Source of the DNA: Sphingobium sp. EM0848
GTDB taxonomy: Bacteria; Pseudomonadota; Alphaproteobacteria; Sphingomonadales; Sphingomonadaceae
Assembly (NCBI RefSeq): GCF_013375555.1
Contig: NZ_JABXWB010000001.1
Span: forward strand, 124,001 to 188,000
DNA length: 64,000 nt
Direction of reading: 5' to 3'
Below are positions 54,869 to 64,000 of the stretch, piece by piece. Within the stretch, counting starts at the first letter, position 1; the number at the start of each line of letters is the position of its first letter. A program made the translations under genes and the position numbers. Under the pieces are notes generated by a model. It did not search any database. It saw only the letters and a list, made by a program, of their open reading frames with translations, and was not told the DNA's origin.

Positions 54869-56253
54869 GCACGCTCTGGACCTCCGAAGAGATTGCGCAG
54901 GCAACGGGGGGCGTCGCTTCGGCGCCCTTCGCCGTTTCGGGCGTGGCGTTCGATAGCCGTGAAGTGACCGGCGGCGACCTGTTCGTCGCGATGAAGGGCG
55001 AAACGACGGACGGTCATCGTTTCGTGGAAAAGGCTTTCGGACAGGGGGCGGCGGGCGCCATCGTCAGCGAACCGATCGCCCAGCCGCATGTGCTCGTGCC
55101 GGATAGCGCGGCGGCGCTGGAGGCGCTGGGCCGGGCTTCGCGTGTCCGGATGCAGGGCAAGGTGGTCGGCGTCACCGGCTCTGTCGGCAAGACTGGCACC
55201 AAGGAAGCGCTGTTCCTGGCGCTGGACCGGATCTGCCCCGGTGAGGTGCATCGATCGGTCAAGAGCTACAATAATCATGTCGGCGTGCCGCTCAGCCTGT
55301 CGCGCATGGCGCGGGAGTCGGCATTTGGCGTGTTCGAAATGGGCATGAACCATGCGGGCGAGCTGGCCGCGCTGACCCGGCAGGTGCGGCCGCATGCCGC
55401 CATCGTTACTGCCATTGCGCCCGCCCATATCGAATTTTTCGGCACCGAGGAGAAGATTGCCGAGGCCAAGGCAGAGATTTTCGAGGGGTTGGAACCCGGC
55501 GGCACGGCGATCATCCCCTATGACAGCCCGCATGTCGCGACCCTTTATGCCAAGGCGGAGCAGCATGCCGGGCGCATCCTGACTTTCGGTTTCGACGCGC
55601 AAGCCGATGTCTGCGCCCGCGACATGGTGCCGGCGGCGGGTGGCGGAACGCTGGTGACGGCGACGCTGCCGGGCGTGGAGCTGTGCTTCACCGTAGGCGC
55701 GCCGGGGGATCATTGGGTGTCCAATGCGCTGGCCGTGCTGGCGACGGTCGAGGCGTTGGGCGGCGATCTGGCGGCGGCGGGGCTGGCGCTGGCGGAAATG
55801 CCGGGCCTGCCGGGCCGGGGCGAGCGGCGCATGGTGCAGGCCAAGGGCGGCGAGGCGCTGCTGATCGACGAAAGCTACAACGCCAATCCGCTGAGCATGG
55901 CCGCGACGCTCAAGCAGCTTGGCCGGGAGTCGGCCGAACGGCGTATTGCCGTACTGGGCGGGATGCGCGAATTGGGCGACCGCAGTCGGGAGCTTCATGC
56001 GGGCCTCGTTGAGCCGCTGATGGGGAGCCAGGTCGACTATGCCATCCTCGTCGGTGACGAAATGCAGCCGCTGGCCGAAGCGCTTGCCCAAGCGCAAAAG
56101 GGCGTGATGGCCTTCGATCATGTGTCCGACGCGGCCCGGGCGACCGATCTCATTCAAACCGAAATGCGCGCGGGTGACGCGATACTTGTCAAAGGCTCGA
56201 ACGGCATCGGCCTCTCCCGCCTCGTCGCCGCGCTACAGGAAGCTAAGAACTGA
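54865..56253 (+). CDS. murF: UDP-MurNAc-tripeptide:D-Ala-D-Ala ligase
   Basis: 462 residues. ATP loop [16 protein letters not shown] (about residues 99-114), conserved [20 protein letters not shown], and [16 protein letters not shown]. Adds D-Ala-D-Ala to the precursor. ATGA start overlap with murE and TGATG overlap with mraY show tight coupling. Confidence 0.97.
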   Translation: MSTLWTSEEIAQATGGVASAPFAVSGVAFDSREVTGGDLFVAMKGETTDGHRFVEKAFGQGAAGAIVSEPIAQPHVLVPDSAAALEALGRASRVRMQGKVVGVTGSVGKTGTKEALFLALDRICPGEVHRSVKSYNNHVGVPLSLSRMARESAFGVFEMGMNHAGELAALTRQVRPHAAIVTAIAPAHIEFFGTEEKIAEAKAEIFEGLEPGGTAIIPYDSPHVATLYAKAEQHAGRILTFGFDAQADVCARDMVPAAGGGTLVTATLPGVELCFTVGAPGDHWVSNALAVLATVEALGGDLAAAGLALAEMPGLPGRGERRMVQAKGGEALLIDESYNANPLSMAATLKQLGRESAERRIAVLGGMRELGDRSRELHAGLVEPLMGSQVDYAILVGDEMQPLAEALAQAQKGVMAFDHVSDAARATDLIQTEMRAGDAILVKGSNGIGLSRLVAALQEAKN

Positions 56254-57326
56254 TGCTCTACTGGCTTGCCCAGACTCTGGATTTCGCGGGTGCGTTCAAC
56301 CTCATCCGCTATTTGAGTTTCCGCGCCGGCGCCGCGATTGCGACCGCGCTGATCATCGGCCTTGTCATCGGCCCGCGCTTCATCGGCTGGCTGCGGGTGC
56401 GGCAGGGCAAGGGGCAGCCGATCCGCGACGATGGCCCGCAGACGCATCTTGCCAAACGCGGCACCCCGACCATGGGCGGGTTGATGATCCTCACCTCCAT
56501 GGTGACTTCGGTGCTGTTGTGGATGGACCTGTCGTCCATCTATGTCTGGGCGTGCCTGTTCGTGACGCTCGGCTTTGGCGCCATCGGTTTCCTCGACGAT
56601 TATGACAAGGTGACGAAGGCCAGCCACAAGGGGCTTTCCGGTAAGATGCGCCTTGCCTTCGAATTTCTGATCGCGGGCTTCGCGGCGTGGCTGATCGTCA
56701 GCCAGCATGGCAATACCGCGCTCTATGTGCCCTTCTACAACGGTCCGGCGATCGAATTGGGACCGTTCTACTTCCTGTTCGCTGCCTTCGTGATCGTGGC
56801 GTTCGGCAATGCGGTGAACCTGACCGATGGGCTGGACGGCCTTGCCACCATGCCGGTCATCATCGCCTGCATGGCCTTCATGGCGATCGTCTACCTCGTC
56901 GGGCGCGCGGACTTCGCTCATTATCTGGGACTTCCGCATGTGCCCGGCGCAGGCAACCTCACCATATTGTGCGGCGCGATCATTGGGGCGGGGCTGGCCT
57001 TCCTCTGGTTCAACGCGCCGCCCGCCGCCGTGTTCATGGGCGATACGGGGAGCCTTGCTCTCGGTGGGACCATTGGCGTGATCGCCGTCACCGCGCATCA
57101 TGAGATCGTGCTGGGCGTGATCGGCGGCCTGTTCGTGGTGGAGGCCATGTCGGTCATCATCCAGGTCTTCTTCTACAAGCGTACCGGCAAGCGCGTGTTC
57201 AAAATGGCGCCGATCCACCATCATTTCGAGCAATTGGGCTGGGCCGAGCCGACGGTCGTGATCCGTTTCTGGATCATCTCCTTCGTGCTGGCGCTCGCCG
57301 GTCTTGCAACGCTGAAGCTGAGGTAG
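56253..57326 (+). CDS. mraY: Phospho-MurNAc-pentapeptide transferase MraY
   Basis: 357 residues, a polytopic membrane enzyme making lipid I. Signatures: [13 protein letters not shown] (about residue 69), [10 protein letters not shown] with the catalytic acidic pair, [13 protein letters not shown] (about 190), and [14 protein letters not shown] (about 263), plus [11 protein letters not shown] near the C-terminus. Confidence 0.97.
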   Translation: MLYWLAQTLDFAGAFNLIRYLSFRAGAAIATALIIGLVIGPRFIGWLRVRQGKGQPIRDDGPQTHLAKRGTPTMGGLMILTSMVTSVLLWMDLSSIYVWACLFVTLGFGAIGFLDDYDKVTKASHKGLSGKMRLAFEFLIAGFAAWLIVSQHGNTALYVPFYNGPAIELGPFYFLFAAFVIVAFGNAVNLTDGLDGLATMPVIIACMAFMAIVYLVGRADFAHYLGLPHVPGAGNLTILCGAIIGAGLAFLWFNAPPAAVFMGDTGSLALGGTIGVIAVTAHHEIVLGVIGGLFVVEAMSVIIQVFFYKRTGKRVFKMAPIHHHFEQLGWAEPTVVIRFWIISFVLALAGLATLKLR

Positions 57327-57328
57327 GG

Positions 57329-58714
57329 ATGATCGTTTCGGACGCTTTTGCCGGCAAGAAATATGCGGTGCTGGGCCTTGCCCGTTCCGGCCTCGCCACG
57401 GTCGAATGCCTCGCGGCGAGCGGAGCCGAGGTCGTTGCCTGGGACAGCCGTGATGAAGCCCGCGCCGCCGTTGCGGGCAAGGCGGAGCTGGCCGATCCCA
57501 CCGAAATCGACCTCAAGGGCTTTGACGGCGTGGTCGTGTCGCCCGGCGTGCCGCTCAACAAGCATCCTATCGCCATGCACGCCAAGCTGGCGGGCGTGCC
57601 CGTCATCGGCGACATAGAGCTGTTCGCGCTCGCCCGTCCGGCGCTGCCGAAGCATCGCGTGGTCGGGATCACCGGCACCAACGGCAAGTCGACCACCACC
57701 GCTCTGGTCCATCATATCATCGAGACGGCGGGCATCCCGACCCGCATGGGCGGCAATATCGGCCTGCCGATTCTGGGGCAGGACCCGCTGCCTCAGGGCG
57801 GAGTCTACGTGCTGGAGCTGTCGAGCTACCAGATCGACCTGACGCTCAGCCTCGATTGCGATGTGGCGGTGCTGCTCAACATCACGCCGGACCATCTGGA
57901 CCGCTATAATGGCTTTGAAGGCTATGTCGCGTCCAAGGCGCGGCTGTTTGAAATGCAGTCGGCGGGGCATATTGCCGTCATTGCTGCTGAGGATGAGCCC
58001 AGCCGCTCAATTCTTTTATCTGTTCGTCATTCCCGCGAAAGCGGGAACCCATCTCCTGACCTTGCGACTGGGCGCAAGGCTGGGGAGATGAATCCCCGCC
58101 TTCGCGGGGATGACGGTGTCGTGGAAGTGAAGGCCGCCGATATCGATCGTGCCGCGCAGGCCGCTTGGCCTTCGCTGCAAGGGCCGCATAATGCCCAAAA
58201 CGCTGCCGTCGCTATCGCCGTCGCCCGCGCGCTCGGCATTGATGAGGCGATCATCGAGCAGGGCCTGCAAAGCTACGCCTCGCTCCCGCACCGGATGCAG
58301 CGGGTGCGCGAACTGAACGGCGTCCTCTACGTCAACGACAGCAAGGCGACCAATGCCGCTTCGACCGCGCCCGCTTTGGCCGCCTATCCGCCGGTCGATG
58401 GGCGCAAGCGGTTGCACTGGATCGTCGGAGGCCTCGCCAAGACTGATAATCTGGACGAATGCGCGCCCTGGTTCGGTCATGTCGCGCAGGCCTATACCAT
58501 CGGTGAAGCGGGGCCTATGTTCGTTGAACTGTTGAAGCCGCATATGGCGGTTGACGATTCAGAAATGCTATCCGCCGCCGTTCGCCGCGCGGCGCGGGTG
58601 GCCCAGCCGGGGGATGTGGTGCTGCTGTCGCCCGCCTGCGCGAGTTTCGACCAGTTTCGCGATTTCGAGGCGAGGGGCGATGCCTTCGCCGCTGCCGTCG
58701 CGGCGTTGGAATAG
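57329..58714 (+). CDS. murD: UDP-MurNAc-alanine:D-glutamate ligase with palindromic insertion
   Basis: 461 residues. Mur ligase with ATP loop VGITGTNGKSTTTALVH, GGNIGLPIL, YVLELSSYQ, TPDHLDRY, then VNDSKATNAAST in the C-terminal domain. Residues about 233-263 (RHSRESGNPSPDLATGRKAG and following NPRLRGDDG) are encoded by a palindromic repeat inserted in frame, in a loop of the central domain before QGPHNAQNAAVA. All catalytic motifs lie outside it, so the enzyme is probably functional with a 31-residue loop insertion. Confidence 0.95.
   Translation: MIVSDAFAGKKYAVLGLARSGLATVECLAASGAEVVAWDSRDEARAAVAGKAELADPTEIDLKGFDGVVVSPGVPLNKHPIAMHAKLAGVPVIGDIELFALARPALPKHRVVGITGTNGKSTTTALVHHIIETAGIPTRMGGNIGLPILGQDPLPQGGVYVLELSSYQIDLTLSLDCDVAVLLNITPDHLDRYNGFEGYVASKARLFEMQSAGHIAVIAAEDEPSRSILLSVRHSRESGNPSPDLATGRKAGEMNPRLRGDDGVVEVKAADIDRAAQAAWPSLQGPHNAQNAAVAIAVARALGIDEAIIEQGLQSYASLPHRMQRVRELNGVLYVNDSKATNAASTAPALAAYPPVDGRKRLHWIVGGLAKTDNLDECAPWFGHVAQAYTIGEAGPMFVELLKPHMAVDDSEMLSAAVRRAARVAQPGDVVLLSPACASFDQFRDFEARGDAFAAAVAALE
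58025..58115. repeat. Three-hairpin palindromic repeat inserted in murD
   Basis: 91 bp bounded by CGTCAT (58025-58030) and ATGACG (58110-58115). Inside are hairpins TTCCCGC-GAAA-GCGGGAA, CCTTGCG-n-CGCAAGG (bracketed by ATCTCC...GGAGAT), and TCCCCGC-CTTC-GCGGGGA, a cloverleaf-like fold. Its translation contains HSRESGNP and PRLRGDDG, the peptide signatures of the dispersed repeats of this kind in proteobacteria. It lies inside coding sequence, not between genes. Confidence 0.88.
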
Positions 58715-58735
58715 GGCCTGAAGGGGTTAAGGGGC

Positions 58736-59938
58736 ATGTTCAGGGCAGGCGAACTTGTCAAAGAGTTCAAGAACCGCACCGTCCCGCGGGAACGCACGGC
58801 GCTTGCCATCTGGTTCTGGGAAATCGACCGCGTCCTGCTGTCGCTGATCGTCGCGCTGATGGCGATCGGGCTGGTGGCGGTCGCGGCGGCTTCGCCCGTG
58901 GCGGCGATTGACCGGTCGACCAGTGCGGTTTCGGTGACGCCGCTCATCTATTTCTATCGCCAGCTGATGTGGGTGTTCCTCGGCCTGCCGATCATGCTGA
59001 TCATTTCCATGCTGCCCCGGACGCAGGCGCGGCGGCTGGCCGTGGGCCTCTGCATTGTCTTTGCGCTGGCGCTGCTGTTGGTGCCGGTGCTCGGTTCCGT
59101 GGTGAACGGGGCAAAGCGCTGGATCGACCTGCCGGGCTTCCGTTTCCAGCCGTCCGAGTTTCTGAAGCCGGTCTATGTCGTCACCATGGCCTGGCTGCTG
59201 TCCTTGCGCGGCAAGGACATGACGTTGCCGGTGATCCCGCTGACGGGCGTGACGACCGCGTTGATCGCGGCGATCCTGATGAAACAGCCGGACTTTGGCC
59301 AGACGGTGATCTTCCTTGCCTGCTGGGGCGGGCTGCTGCTGCTGTCGGGCGTGTCGATGCGCGCGATTGGCGTCCTGGCCGGAGCGGCGCTGGGCGGGCT
59401 GGTGTTGATGTACATGTTCTATGAGAATGGTCGTCAGCGCATCAACGACTTTCTGGGCATCGGCGTTGCGCAGGACATGGGGCCGGACCAGACCGAACTG
59501 GCCTTCCGCACCATTTCCCATGGCGGGTTCCTGGGTGTCGGGCCGGGCGGGGGGCAGGCCAAATTCCGCCTGCCCGAGGCCCATACCGACTATATCTTCT
59601 CCGTCATTGGGGAGGAATTCGGGCTGCTCGCCTGCATCGGCATCGCCTGTGTCTATCTGGCGATCGTGGTGCGCGTTTTCCTGCGGATGCTGGATGAGGA
59701 CGATAATTTCACGATCCTCGCCGCCGCAGGGCTGACGACCCAGTTCGGGTTGCAGGCGATCATCAACATGGGCGTCAATGCGCAGATATTTCCTTCAAAG
59801 GGCATGACGCTGCCCTTTATCAGCTATGGCGGCTCCTCTATGCTGGCGCTTTGTATCGGCGTCGGCCTGTTGCTCGCGTTCACGCGGCGCAATCCCTTCA
59901 TGGGTCGGCACACGGTCGTCAAATGGAGTGGTCGATGA
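58736..59938 (+). CDS. ftsW: Peptidoglycan glycosyltransferase FtsW
   Basis: 400 residues, a SEDS-family polymerase with about ten helices. Key segments: GAKRWIDLPGFRFQPSEFLK (about 123-142), KQPDFGQT (about 183), GVGPGGGQAKFRLPEAHTDY, and FPSKGMTLPFISYGGSS near the C-terminus. Polymerises septal glycan with FtsI. Stop overlaps the murG start by four bases. Confidence 0.96.
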   Translation: MFRAGELVKEFKNRTVPRERTALAIWFWEIDRVLLSLIVALMAIGLVAVAAASPVAAIDRSTSAVSVTPLIYFYRQLMWVFLGLPIMLIISMLPRTQARRLAVGLCIVFALALLLVPVLGSVVNGAKRWIDLPGFRFQPSEFLKPVYVVTMAWLLSLRGKDMTLPVIPLTGVTTALIAAILMKQPDFGQTVIFLACWGGLLLLSGVSMRAIGVLAGAALGGLVLMYMFYENGRQRINDFLGIGVAQDMGPDQTELAFRTISHGGFLGVGPGGGQAKFRLPEAHTDYIFSVIGEEFGLLACIGIACVYLAIVVRVFLRMLDEDDNFTILAAAGLTTQFGLQAIINMGVNAQIFPSKGMTLPFISYGGSSMLALCIGVGLLLAFTRRNPFMGRHTVVKWSGR

Positions 59939-61101
59939 GCATTTCCCGTCACTTCGTCCTCGCCGCAGGCGGGACGGGTGGTCATATGATTCCGGCGCAT
60001 GCCGTCGCGGAGGAGCTGATGGCGCGCGGCCATCATGTCGCGCTGGTGACGGATGAGCGCGGCGCCAAGATTCCTGGCATTTTCGACAAGGCTCAGGTCC
60101 ATGTCATGCCCGCCGGGCGCATGACCAAGAATCCGAAGAGCTGGCCGGGTGCGTTGAACGCGATTCTGGCGGGCCGGGCGATGGCGCGGCGGTTGAACGA
60201 GACTTTTCGCCCGACCGCCGTGGTCGGTTTTGGCGGCTATCCGGCCATGCCCGCGCTGCTGGGCGCGCTGGCCGATGGCATTCCGACCGCCATCCATGAG
60301 CAGAATGCCGTGCTGGGCCGGGTGAACCGCTATCTGGCGGGGCGGGTCGATGCCATCGCGACAGCCTATCCGGTGGTCGAGCGGCTCAAGGACAAGTTCG
60401 CCGACAAGGTGCATCTGATCGGCAATCCGGTGCGCGAAGAAGTGAAGCAGCTTCGCGACGAGGAATTTCCCGCGCTGACCGATGAAAGCGTCTTCCGCGT
60501 GCTGGTGATCGGGGGCAGCCAGGGGGCGACCATCCTCTCCAGCGTCGTGCCCGATGGCCTTGGCATGTTGCCGCTCAGCCTGCGCCGCCGTTTGCAGGTG
60601 ACGCAGCAGTGCCGCGCCGAGGATATCGAGCGGGTCCGCAAGCTCTATGCCGACCTCGAAATCCCGGCTGATCTGGCGACCTATTTCAACGATGTGCCGG
60701 AAAAGCTGGGCTGGTCGCATCTGGTGATCGCCCGTGCGGGGGCTTCGACTCTGGCGGAACTGACCTGCGCGGGGCGCCCGGCGATCCTGATCCCGCTGCC
60801 GAGCGCCATGGACGACCACCAGACCGCCAATGCCCGCGAAATGACCGAGGCGGGCGGCGCGCGCACGATTCCGCAGGCGCGCTTCACGGCGGTCGAACTC
60901 GCCAAGCAGATGCAGAAGATGGCGCTGGAACCCGGCGCCCTCCAGAACGCCGCCAAGCGCGCCCGCGCCTGCGGCCGTCCCAATGCCGCGCGCGACATGG
61001 CCGACCTGCTGGAAAGCATCGGCACCGCGCCCATCGTCAATGACCCGCTGCGTGTCGGCCCGACGCCGACCAGCCTCAATCTCCAGGGAGTTCCCGCATG
61101 A
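59935..61101 (+). CDS. murG: MurG lipid II-forming GlcNAc transferase
   Basis: 388 residues. GT28 enzyme converting lipid I to lipid II. N-terminal [65 protein letters not shown], and the UDP-sugar site [21 protein letters not shown]. Start ATG 59935 overlaps ftsW; the upstream in-frame extension is rejected. Stop overlaps murC. Confidence 0.97.
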   Translation: MSISRHFVLAAGGTGGHMIPAHAVAEELMARGHHVALVTDERGAKIPGIFDKAQVHVMPAGRMTKNPKSWPGALNAILAGRAMARRLNETFRPTAVVGFGGYPAMPALLGALADGIPTAIHEQNAVLGRVNRYLAGRVDAIATAYPVVERLKDKFADKVHLIGNPVREEVKQLRDEEFPALTDESVFRVLVIGGSQGATILSSVVPDGLGMLPLSLRRRLQVTQQCRAEDIERVRKLYADLEIPADLATYFNDVPEKLGWSHLVIARAGASTLAELTCAGRPAILIPLPSAMDDHQTANAREMTEAGGARTIPQARFTAVELAKQMQKMALEPGALQNAAKRARACGRPNAARDMADLLESIGTAPIVNDPLRVGPTPTSLNLQGVPA

Positions 61102-62519
61102 AGGGTGTCGGCACCGACATCGGCACGATCCATTTCATCGGCATTGGCGGCATCGGCATGTCCGGCATCGCCGAAGTGATGCATAATCTGGGTTACAAGG
61201 TTCAGGGCTCCGACGTCGCCGAAGGCTATGTCGTGGAAGGCCTGCGCAAGAAGGGCATCCCGGTGATGATCGGCCATAAGGCCGAAAATCTGGGCGATGC
61301 CGCCGTGGTCGTGACCTCCACCGCGATCAAGAAGGGCAATCCGGAAGTCGATCTGGCGCTGGAAAAGCGCGTCCCGGTCATCCGCCGCGCGGAAATGCTG
61401 GCGGAGCTGATGCGCCTGAAGTCGACCGTCGCCGTCGCGGGCACGCATGGCAAGACCACGACCACCTCCATGGTCGCGGCGCTGCTGGACGCGGGCGGGG
61501 TGGACCCGACCGTCATCAATGGCGGCATCATCAACAGCTATGGCTCCAACGCCCGGCTCGGCAAGAGCGACTGGATGGTCGTGGAAGCCGATGAGAGCGA
61601 CGGCAGCTTCCTGCGGCTCGACGGCACGCTGGCGGTCGTGACCAATATCGATCCCGAGCATCTCGATCATTATGGCAGCTTCGACAAGGTGAAGGACGCC
61701 TTTGTCGAGTTCGTCGAAAATGTGCCCTTCTATGGTGCGGCGATGCTCTGTCTCGACCATCCCGAAGTGCAGGCGATCCTGCCCCGCGTGCAGGACCGGC
61801 GCATCGTCACTTACGGTTTCTCGGCGCAGGCCGATATTCGCGGCGAGAATGTCCAGCCCATCCCCGGCGGCAATCGCTTCGACGTGCAGATTCGCGAGCG
61901 GGACGGCTCGACTCGTCGCATCGAAGGGATCGAAATGCCGATGCCCGGCCGCCACAATGTGCTGAACGCCATGGCGGCGATCGGCGTGGCGCTGCAAATG
62001 GGGATCAACGACGCGACGATCCAGACCGGCTTCGCCAAATTCGGCGGCGTGAAGCGGCGTTTCACCAAGGTTGGAGAAATCGCTGTCGAGGGCGGCATCG
62101 CGACTGTGATCGACGATTATGGCCACCATCCGGTCGAGATCAAGGCGGTGCTGGCCGCCGCCCGCGAAGGGGCGAAGGGCCGGGTCATCGCCGTGGTTCA
62201 GCCGCACCGCTTTACCCGCTTGCGCGACCTGATGGATGAGTTCCAGCAGGCCTTCAACGACGCCGACATCGTCTATGCCGCCCCGGTTTATCCGGCGGGC
62301 GAGCAGCCGATCGAGGGTGTGGACAGCGCTGAACTGGTCGCGGGTTTGAAGCGCCGGGGGCATCATCGCGCTTCGACCATCGAGGGGGCGGATGACCTTG
62401 CTCGCGTGATTGCGGCCGATGTTCAGGCGGACGATATGATCATCTGTCTGGGTGCTGGCGACATCACGAAATGGGCGGCGGGGCTTGCTCCGGCGGTTAC
62501 GGCAAAGGAAGCGGCCTGA
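61098..62519 (+). CDS. murC: UDP-MurNAc:L-alanine ligase
   Basis: 473 residues. First Mur ligase: N-terminal [23 protein letters not shown] loop [19 protein letters not shown] (about 113-131), [20 protein letters not shown], and [14 protein letters not shown]. Its stop overlaps the next ATG by one base. Confidence 0.97.
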   Translation: MKGVGTDIGTIHFIGIGGIGMSGIAEVMHNLGYKVQGSDVAEGYVVEGLRKKGIPVMIGHKAENLGDAAVVVTSTAIKKGNPEVDLALEKRVPVIRRAEMLAELMRLKSTVAVAGTHGKTTTTSMVAALLDAGGVDPTVINGGIINSYGSNARLGKSDWMVVEADESDGSFLRLDGTLAVVTNIDPEHLDHYGSFDKVKDAFVEFVENVPFYGAAMLCLDHPEVQAILPRVQDRRIVTYGFSAQADIRGENVQPIPGGNRFDVQIRERDGSTRRIEGIEMPMPGRHNVLNAMAAIGVALQMGINDATIQTGFAKFGGVKRRFTKVGEIAVEGGIATVIDDYGHHPVEIKAVLAAAREGAKGRVIAVVQPHRFTRLRDLMDEFQQAFNDADIVYAAPVYPAGEQPIEGVDSAELVAGLKRRGHHRASTIEGADDLARVIAADVQADDMIICLGAGDITKWAAGLAPAVTAKEAA

Positions 62520-62716
62520 TGTTCGAACTGCTCAATGTCGGCCTCGAAATGCAGAAGCGCATGATCGACGTCCAGATGCAGGGCATCGAAGCGGCGCAGC
62601 AGATGGTCGATGCGGCCCAGCGCAATGTGGAAGCCGGCATGGCCGCCAATCAGGCGGGCGAAGCGGGGATGAGGGCGATGAAGGGCTGGATGCGGCTCTG
62701 GGGGATGCGCGATTGA
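62519..62716 (+). CDS. Small helical protein between murC and murB
   Basis: 65 residues, all helix-prone and methionine/glutamine-rich: LLNVGLEMQKRMIDVQMQG, EAAQQMVDAAQRNVEAGM, then a C-terminal MRAMKGWMRLWGMRD. No signal peptide. It starts in the murC stop (TGATG) and ends in the murB TTG start (TTGA), so it is translated in line with the cluster. Pattern resembles short phasin-like or coiled-coil proteins. It is not a standard dcw member and I do not recognise it. Confidence 0.75.
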   Translation: MFELLNVGLEMQKRMIDVQMQGIEAAQQMVDAAQRNVEAGMAANQAGEAGMRAMKGWMRLWGMRD

Positions 62717-63654
62717 CGCTGGCGACAACGTCCCTTCCTTCGGTTCGCGGCTCGCTCAAGGCTGATGCGCCGCTTGGCCCCCTCGTCTGGTTCAAGGCGG
62801 GGGGCCTTGCGCAATGGCTGTTCGAGCCGAAGGACGTGGCTGACCTCTCCGATTTTCTGCGGGATCTGGCCCCGGCGATCCCCGTGATGGCGCTGGGGCT
62901 TGGCTCGAACCTGATCGTCCGCGATGGCGGCGTTCCGGGCGTGGTCGTGCGCCTTGGCAAGCCCTTCGCCAAGGTCGAGCAGATCGATGCGACGGCCCTG
63001 CGTTGCGGGGGAGGGGCTTCGGGGATTCTGGTTTCTTCGACCGGACGGGATGCAGGGATTGCTGGGCTGGAGTTTCTGCGCTCGATCCCCGGCACGGTCG
63101 GCGGTTTCGTGCGGATGAATGGCGGCGCTTATGGCCGCGAAACCTGCGATATTCTCGTGGAGTGTGAGGTCGTGTTGCGTTCGGGCGAGGTGGTCACGCT
63201 GTCGCTTGATGCGCTGGGTTACACCTATCGTCACAGCACTTTGCCCGAAGGCGCTGTGGTGGTGAGCGCGGTGTTCCGGGGCATGCCGGGCGAACCTGCC
63301 GCCATTCAGGCGGAGATGGATCGCATCGCCGCCGCTCGCGAGGAAAGCCAGCCGCTCCGCAGCAAGACCGGCGGTTCGACCTTCAAGAATCCCGATGGCC
63401 ATAAGGCCTGGCAGCTTGTGGACGAAGCCGGATGCCGGGGCCTGCAACTGGGCGGCGCGCAGGTGTCGGAGAAGCACACCAATTTCCTCCTCAACCTGGG
63501 TGAGGCGACCAGCGCGGATATCGAGGCTTTGGGCGAGGAAGTCCGCCGCCGGGTGAAGGCAAAGAGCGGCATTGAACTGGAATGGGAAATTCAGCGTGTC
63601 GGCCTGTCTGCCGACGACGCCAATCAGGAAAAGCTAGTGGGGTTGTCGAAATGA
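62713..63654 (+). CDS. murB: UDP-N-acetylenolpyruvoylglucosamine reductase
   Basis: 313 residues from TTG 62713, which overlaps the previous stop. FAD-binding enzyme that completes UDP-MurNAc. Motifs: WFKAGGLAQWLFEP, ALGLGSNLIVRDGGVPGVVVRLGK, IPGTVGGFVRMNGGAYGRE, and substrate loop SKTGGSTFKNPDGHKAWQLVDEAG near the C-terminus. No ATG lies near the conserved start, supporting TTG. Stop overlaps ddl by four bases. Confidence 0.96.
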   Translation: MTLATTSLPSVRGSLKADAPLGPLVWFKAGGLAQWLFEPKDVADLSDFLRDLAPAIPVMALGLGSNLIVRDGGVPGVVVRLGKPFAKVEQIDATALRCGGGASGILVSSTGRDAGIAGLEFLRSIPGTVGGFVRMNGGAYGRETCDILVECEVVLRSGEVVTLSLDALGYTYRHSTLPEGAVVVSAVFRGMPGEPAAIQAEMDRIAAAREESQPLRSKTGGSTFKNPDGHKAWQLVDEAGCRGLQLGGAQVSEKHTNFLLNLGEATSADIEALGEEVRRRVKAKSGIELEWEIQRVGLSADDANQEKLVGLSK

Positions 63655-64000
63655 GCCGTGGTCCTTGGCATGTTGCCGTCCTGATGGGTGGCTGGTCCGC
63701 CGAGCGGCCCGTTTCGCTGTCGAGCGGTGAAGGTGTTGCCAAGGCGCTGGAATCGCGCGGGCATAAGGTCACGCGCATCGACATGGACCGTGATGTTGCG
63801 GCTCGCCTCACCGAAGCCAAGGCCGATGTCGTGTTCAACGCCCTCCACGGTGTCCCCGGCGAGGATGGCACGGTGCAGGGGATGATGGACCTGATGGGCC
63901 TCACCTACACCCATTCGGGCCTTGCCACCTCGGTCATCGCCATCGACAAGCAACTCACCAAACAGGCGTTGGTGCCCCATGGCATTCCCATGCCCGGCGG
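63651..64000 (+). CDS. ddl: D-alanine--D-alanine ligase (3' end beyond window)
   Basis: The first 116 residues of an ATP-grasp ligase. VAVLMGGWSAERPVSLSSGEGVAKALESRG is the Ddl N-terminal signature with the conserved GG-x-SAE-x-x-VS, followed by VVFNALHGVPGEDGTVQGMMDLMGLTYTHSG. The window ends inside the gene. ftsQ, ftsA and ftsZ would be expected next by dcw order. Confidence 0.95.
   Translation, partial: MSRGPWHVAVLMGGWSAERPVSLSSGEGVAKALESRGHKVTRIDMDRDVAARLTEAKADVVFNALHGVPGEDGTVQGMMDLMGLTYTHSGLATSVIAIDKQLTKQALVPHGIPMPG

Noticed and set aside
54469..56157. Minus-strand open frame opposite murE end and murF
   Set aside because: Antisense shadow of two verified Mur ligases.

Overview
The window reads as a GC-rich alphaproteobacterial chromosome, most likely Sphingomonadaceae (Sphingobium/Sphingomonas-like). 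Supporting this are a CcrM-type GANTC methyltransferase, a 41-residue aa3-type cytochrome oxidase subunit IV beside a split transhydrogenase locus, the argS-SPOR-nagZ-scpAB-tatABC order, EcfG-type (GGAAC-N17/18-GTT) promoters, a Tad/Cpa pilus locus and a complete murein/division (dcw) cluster. The genus call is inference. No tRNA, rRNA, CRISPR array, insertion sequence or prophage was seen. Coding density is very high and many genes overlap by 1-8 bases.

Layout. 1-5.1 kb: end of an M24 peptidase, an AGCS amino-acid symporter, then glmM-DUF1272-thiD-rnhB. 5.1-9.9 kb: an L,D-transpeptidase, the ahpC/ahpF peroxide pair split by an internal terminator, a TetR regulator and two small envelope proteins. 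9.9-17.1 kb: carD, fdxA, an S4 RNA-binding protein, a SUV3-like helicase, an M23 peptidase, a nucleotidyltransferase-like protein and an ArsR regulator. 17.1-20.1 kb: ccrM behind a dense GANTC cluster, folP and an orphan small protein. 20.1-26 kb: a lipoprotein, a sigma-54 response regulator, the COX IV peptide and an unusual transhydrogenase locus, then a racemase and a DUF2147 protein. 26-33.3 kb: cpaABCDE-tadBC on the minus strand, without tadA/cpaF or a pilin gene. 33.3-38.6 kb: alpha/beta hydrolase and FAD oxidoreductase pair, rnhA-thrB-ispH, a lipoprotein. 38.7-45.1 kb: argS through tatC. 45.1-46.6 kb: entericidin, a candidate stress sRNA and a SleB-type hydrolase; the 393-base stretch between entericidin and the hydrolase holds two EcfG-type promoters and the sRNA candidate. 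46.8-49.4 kb: cysK and two unrecognised membrane proteins. 49.6-64 kb: mraZ-rsmH-ftsL-ftsI-murE-murF-mraY-murD-ftsW-murG-murC-(small helical protein)-murB-ddl, running off the window edge.

The points most worth following are: (1) a minus-strand sRNA candidate with two C-rich loops behind an EcfG-type promoter, next to an entericidin gene with a similar promoter; (2) a transhydrogenase locus with an intact NAD-binding dI subunit, but whose membrane subunits lack the proton-path residues and the whole NADP-binding dIII domain, with a perfect 15-bp hairpin burying the Shine-Dalgarno of the first membrane subunit; (3) seven GANTC sites in 153 bp in front of the GANTC methyltransferase gene; (4) a 91-bp three-hairpin palindromic repeat inserted in frame inside murD.
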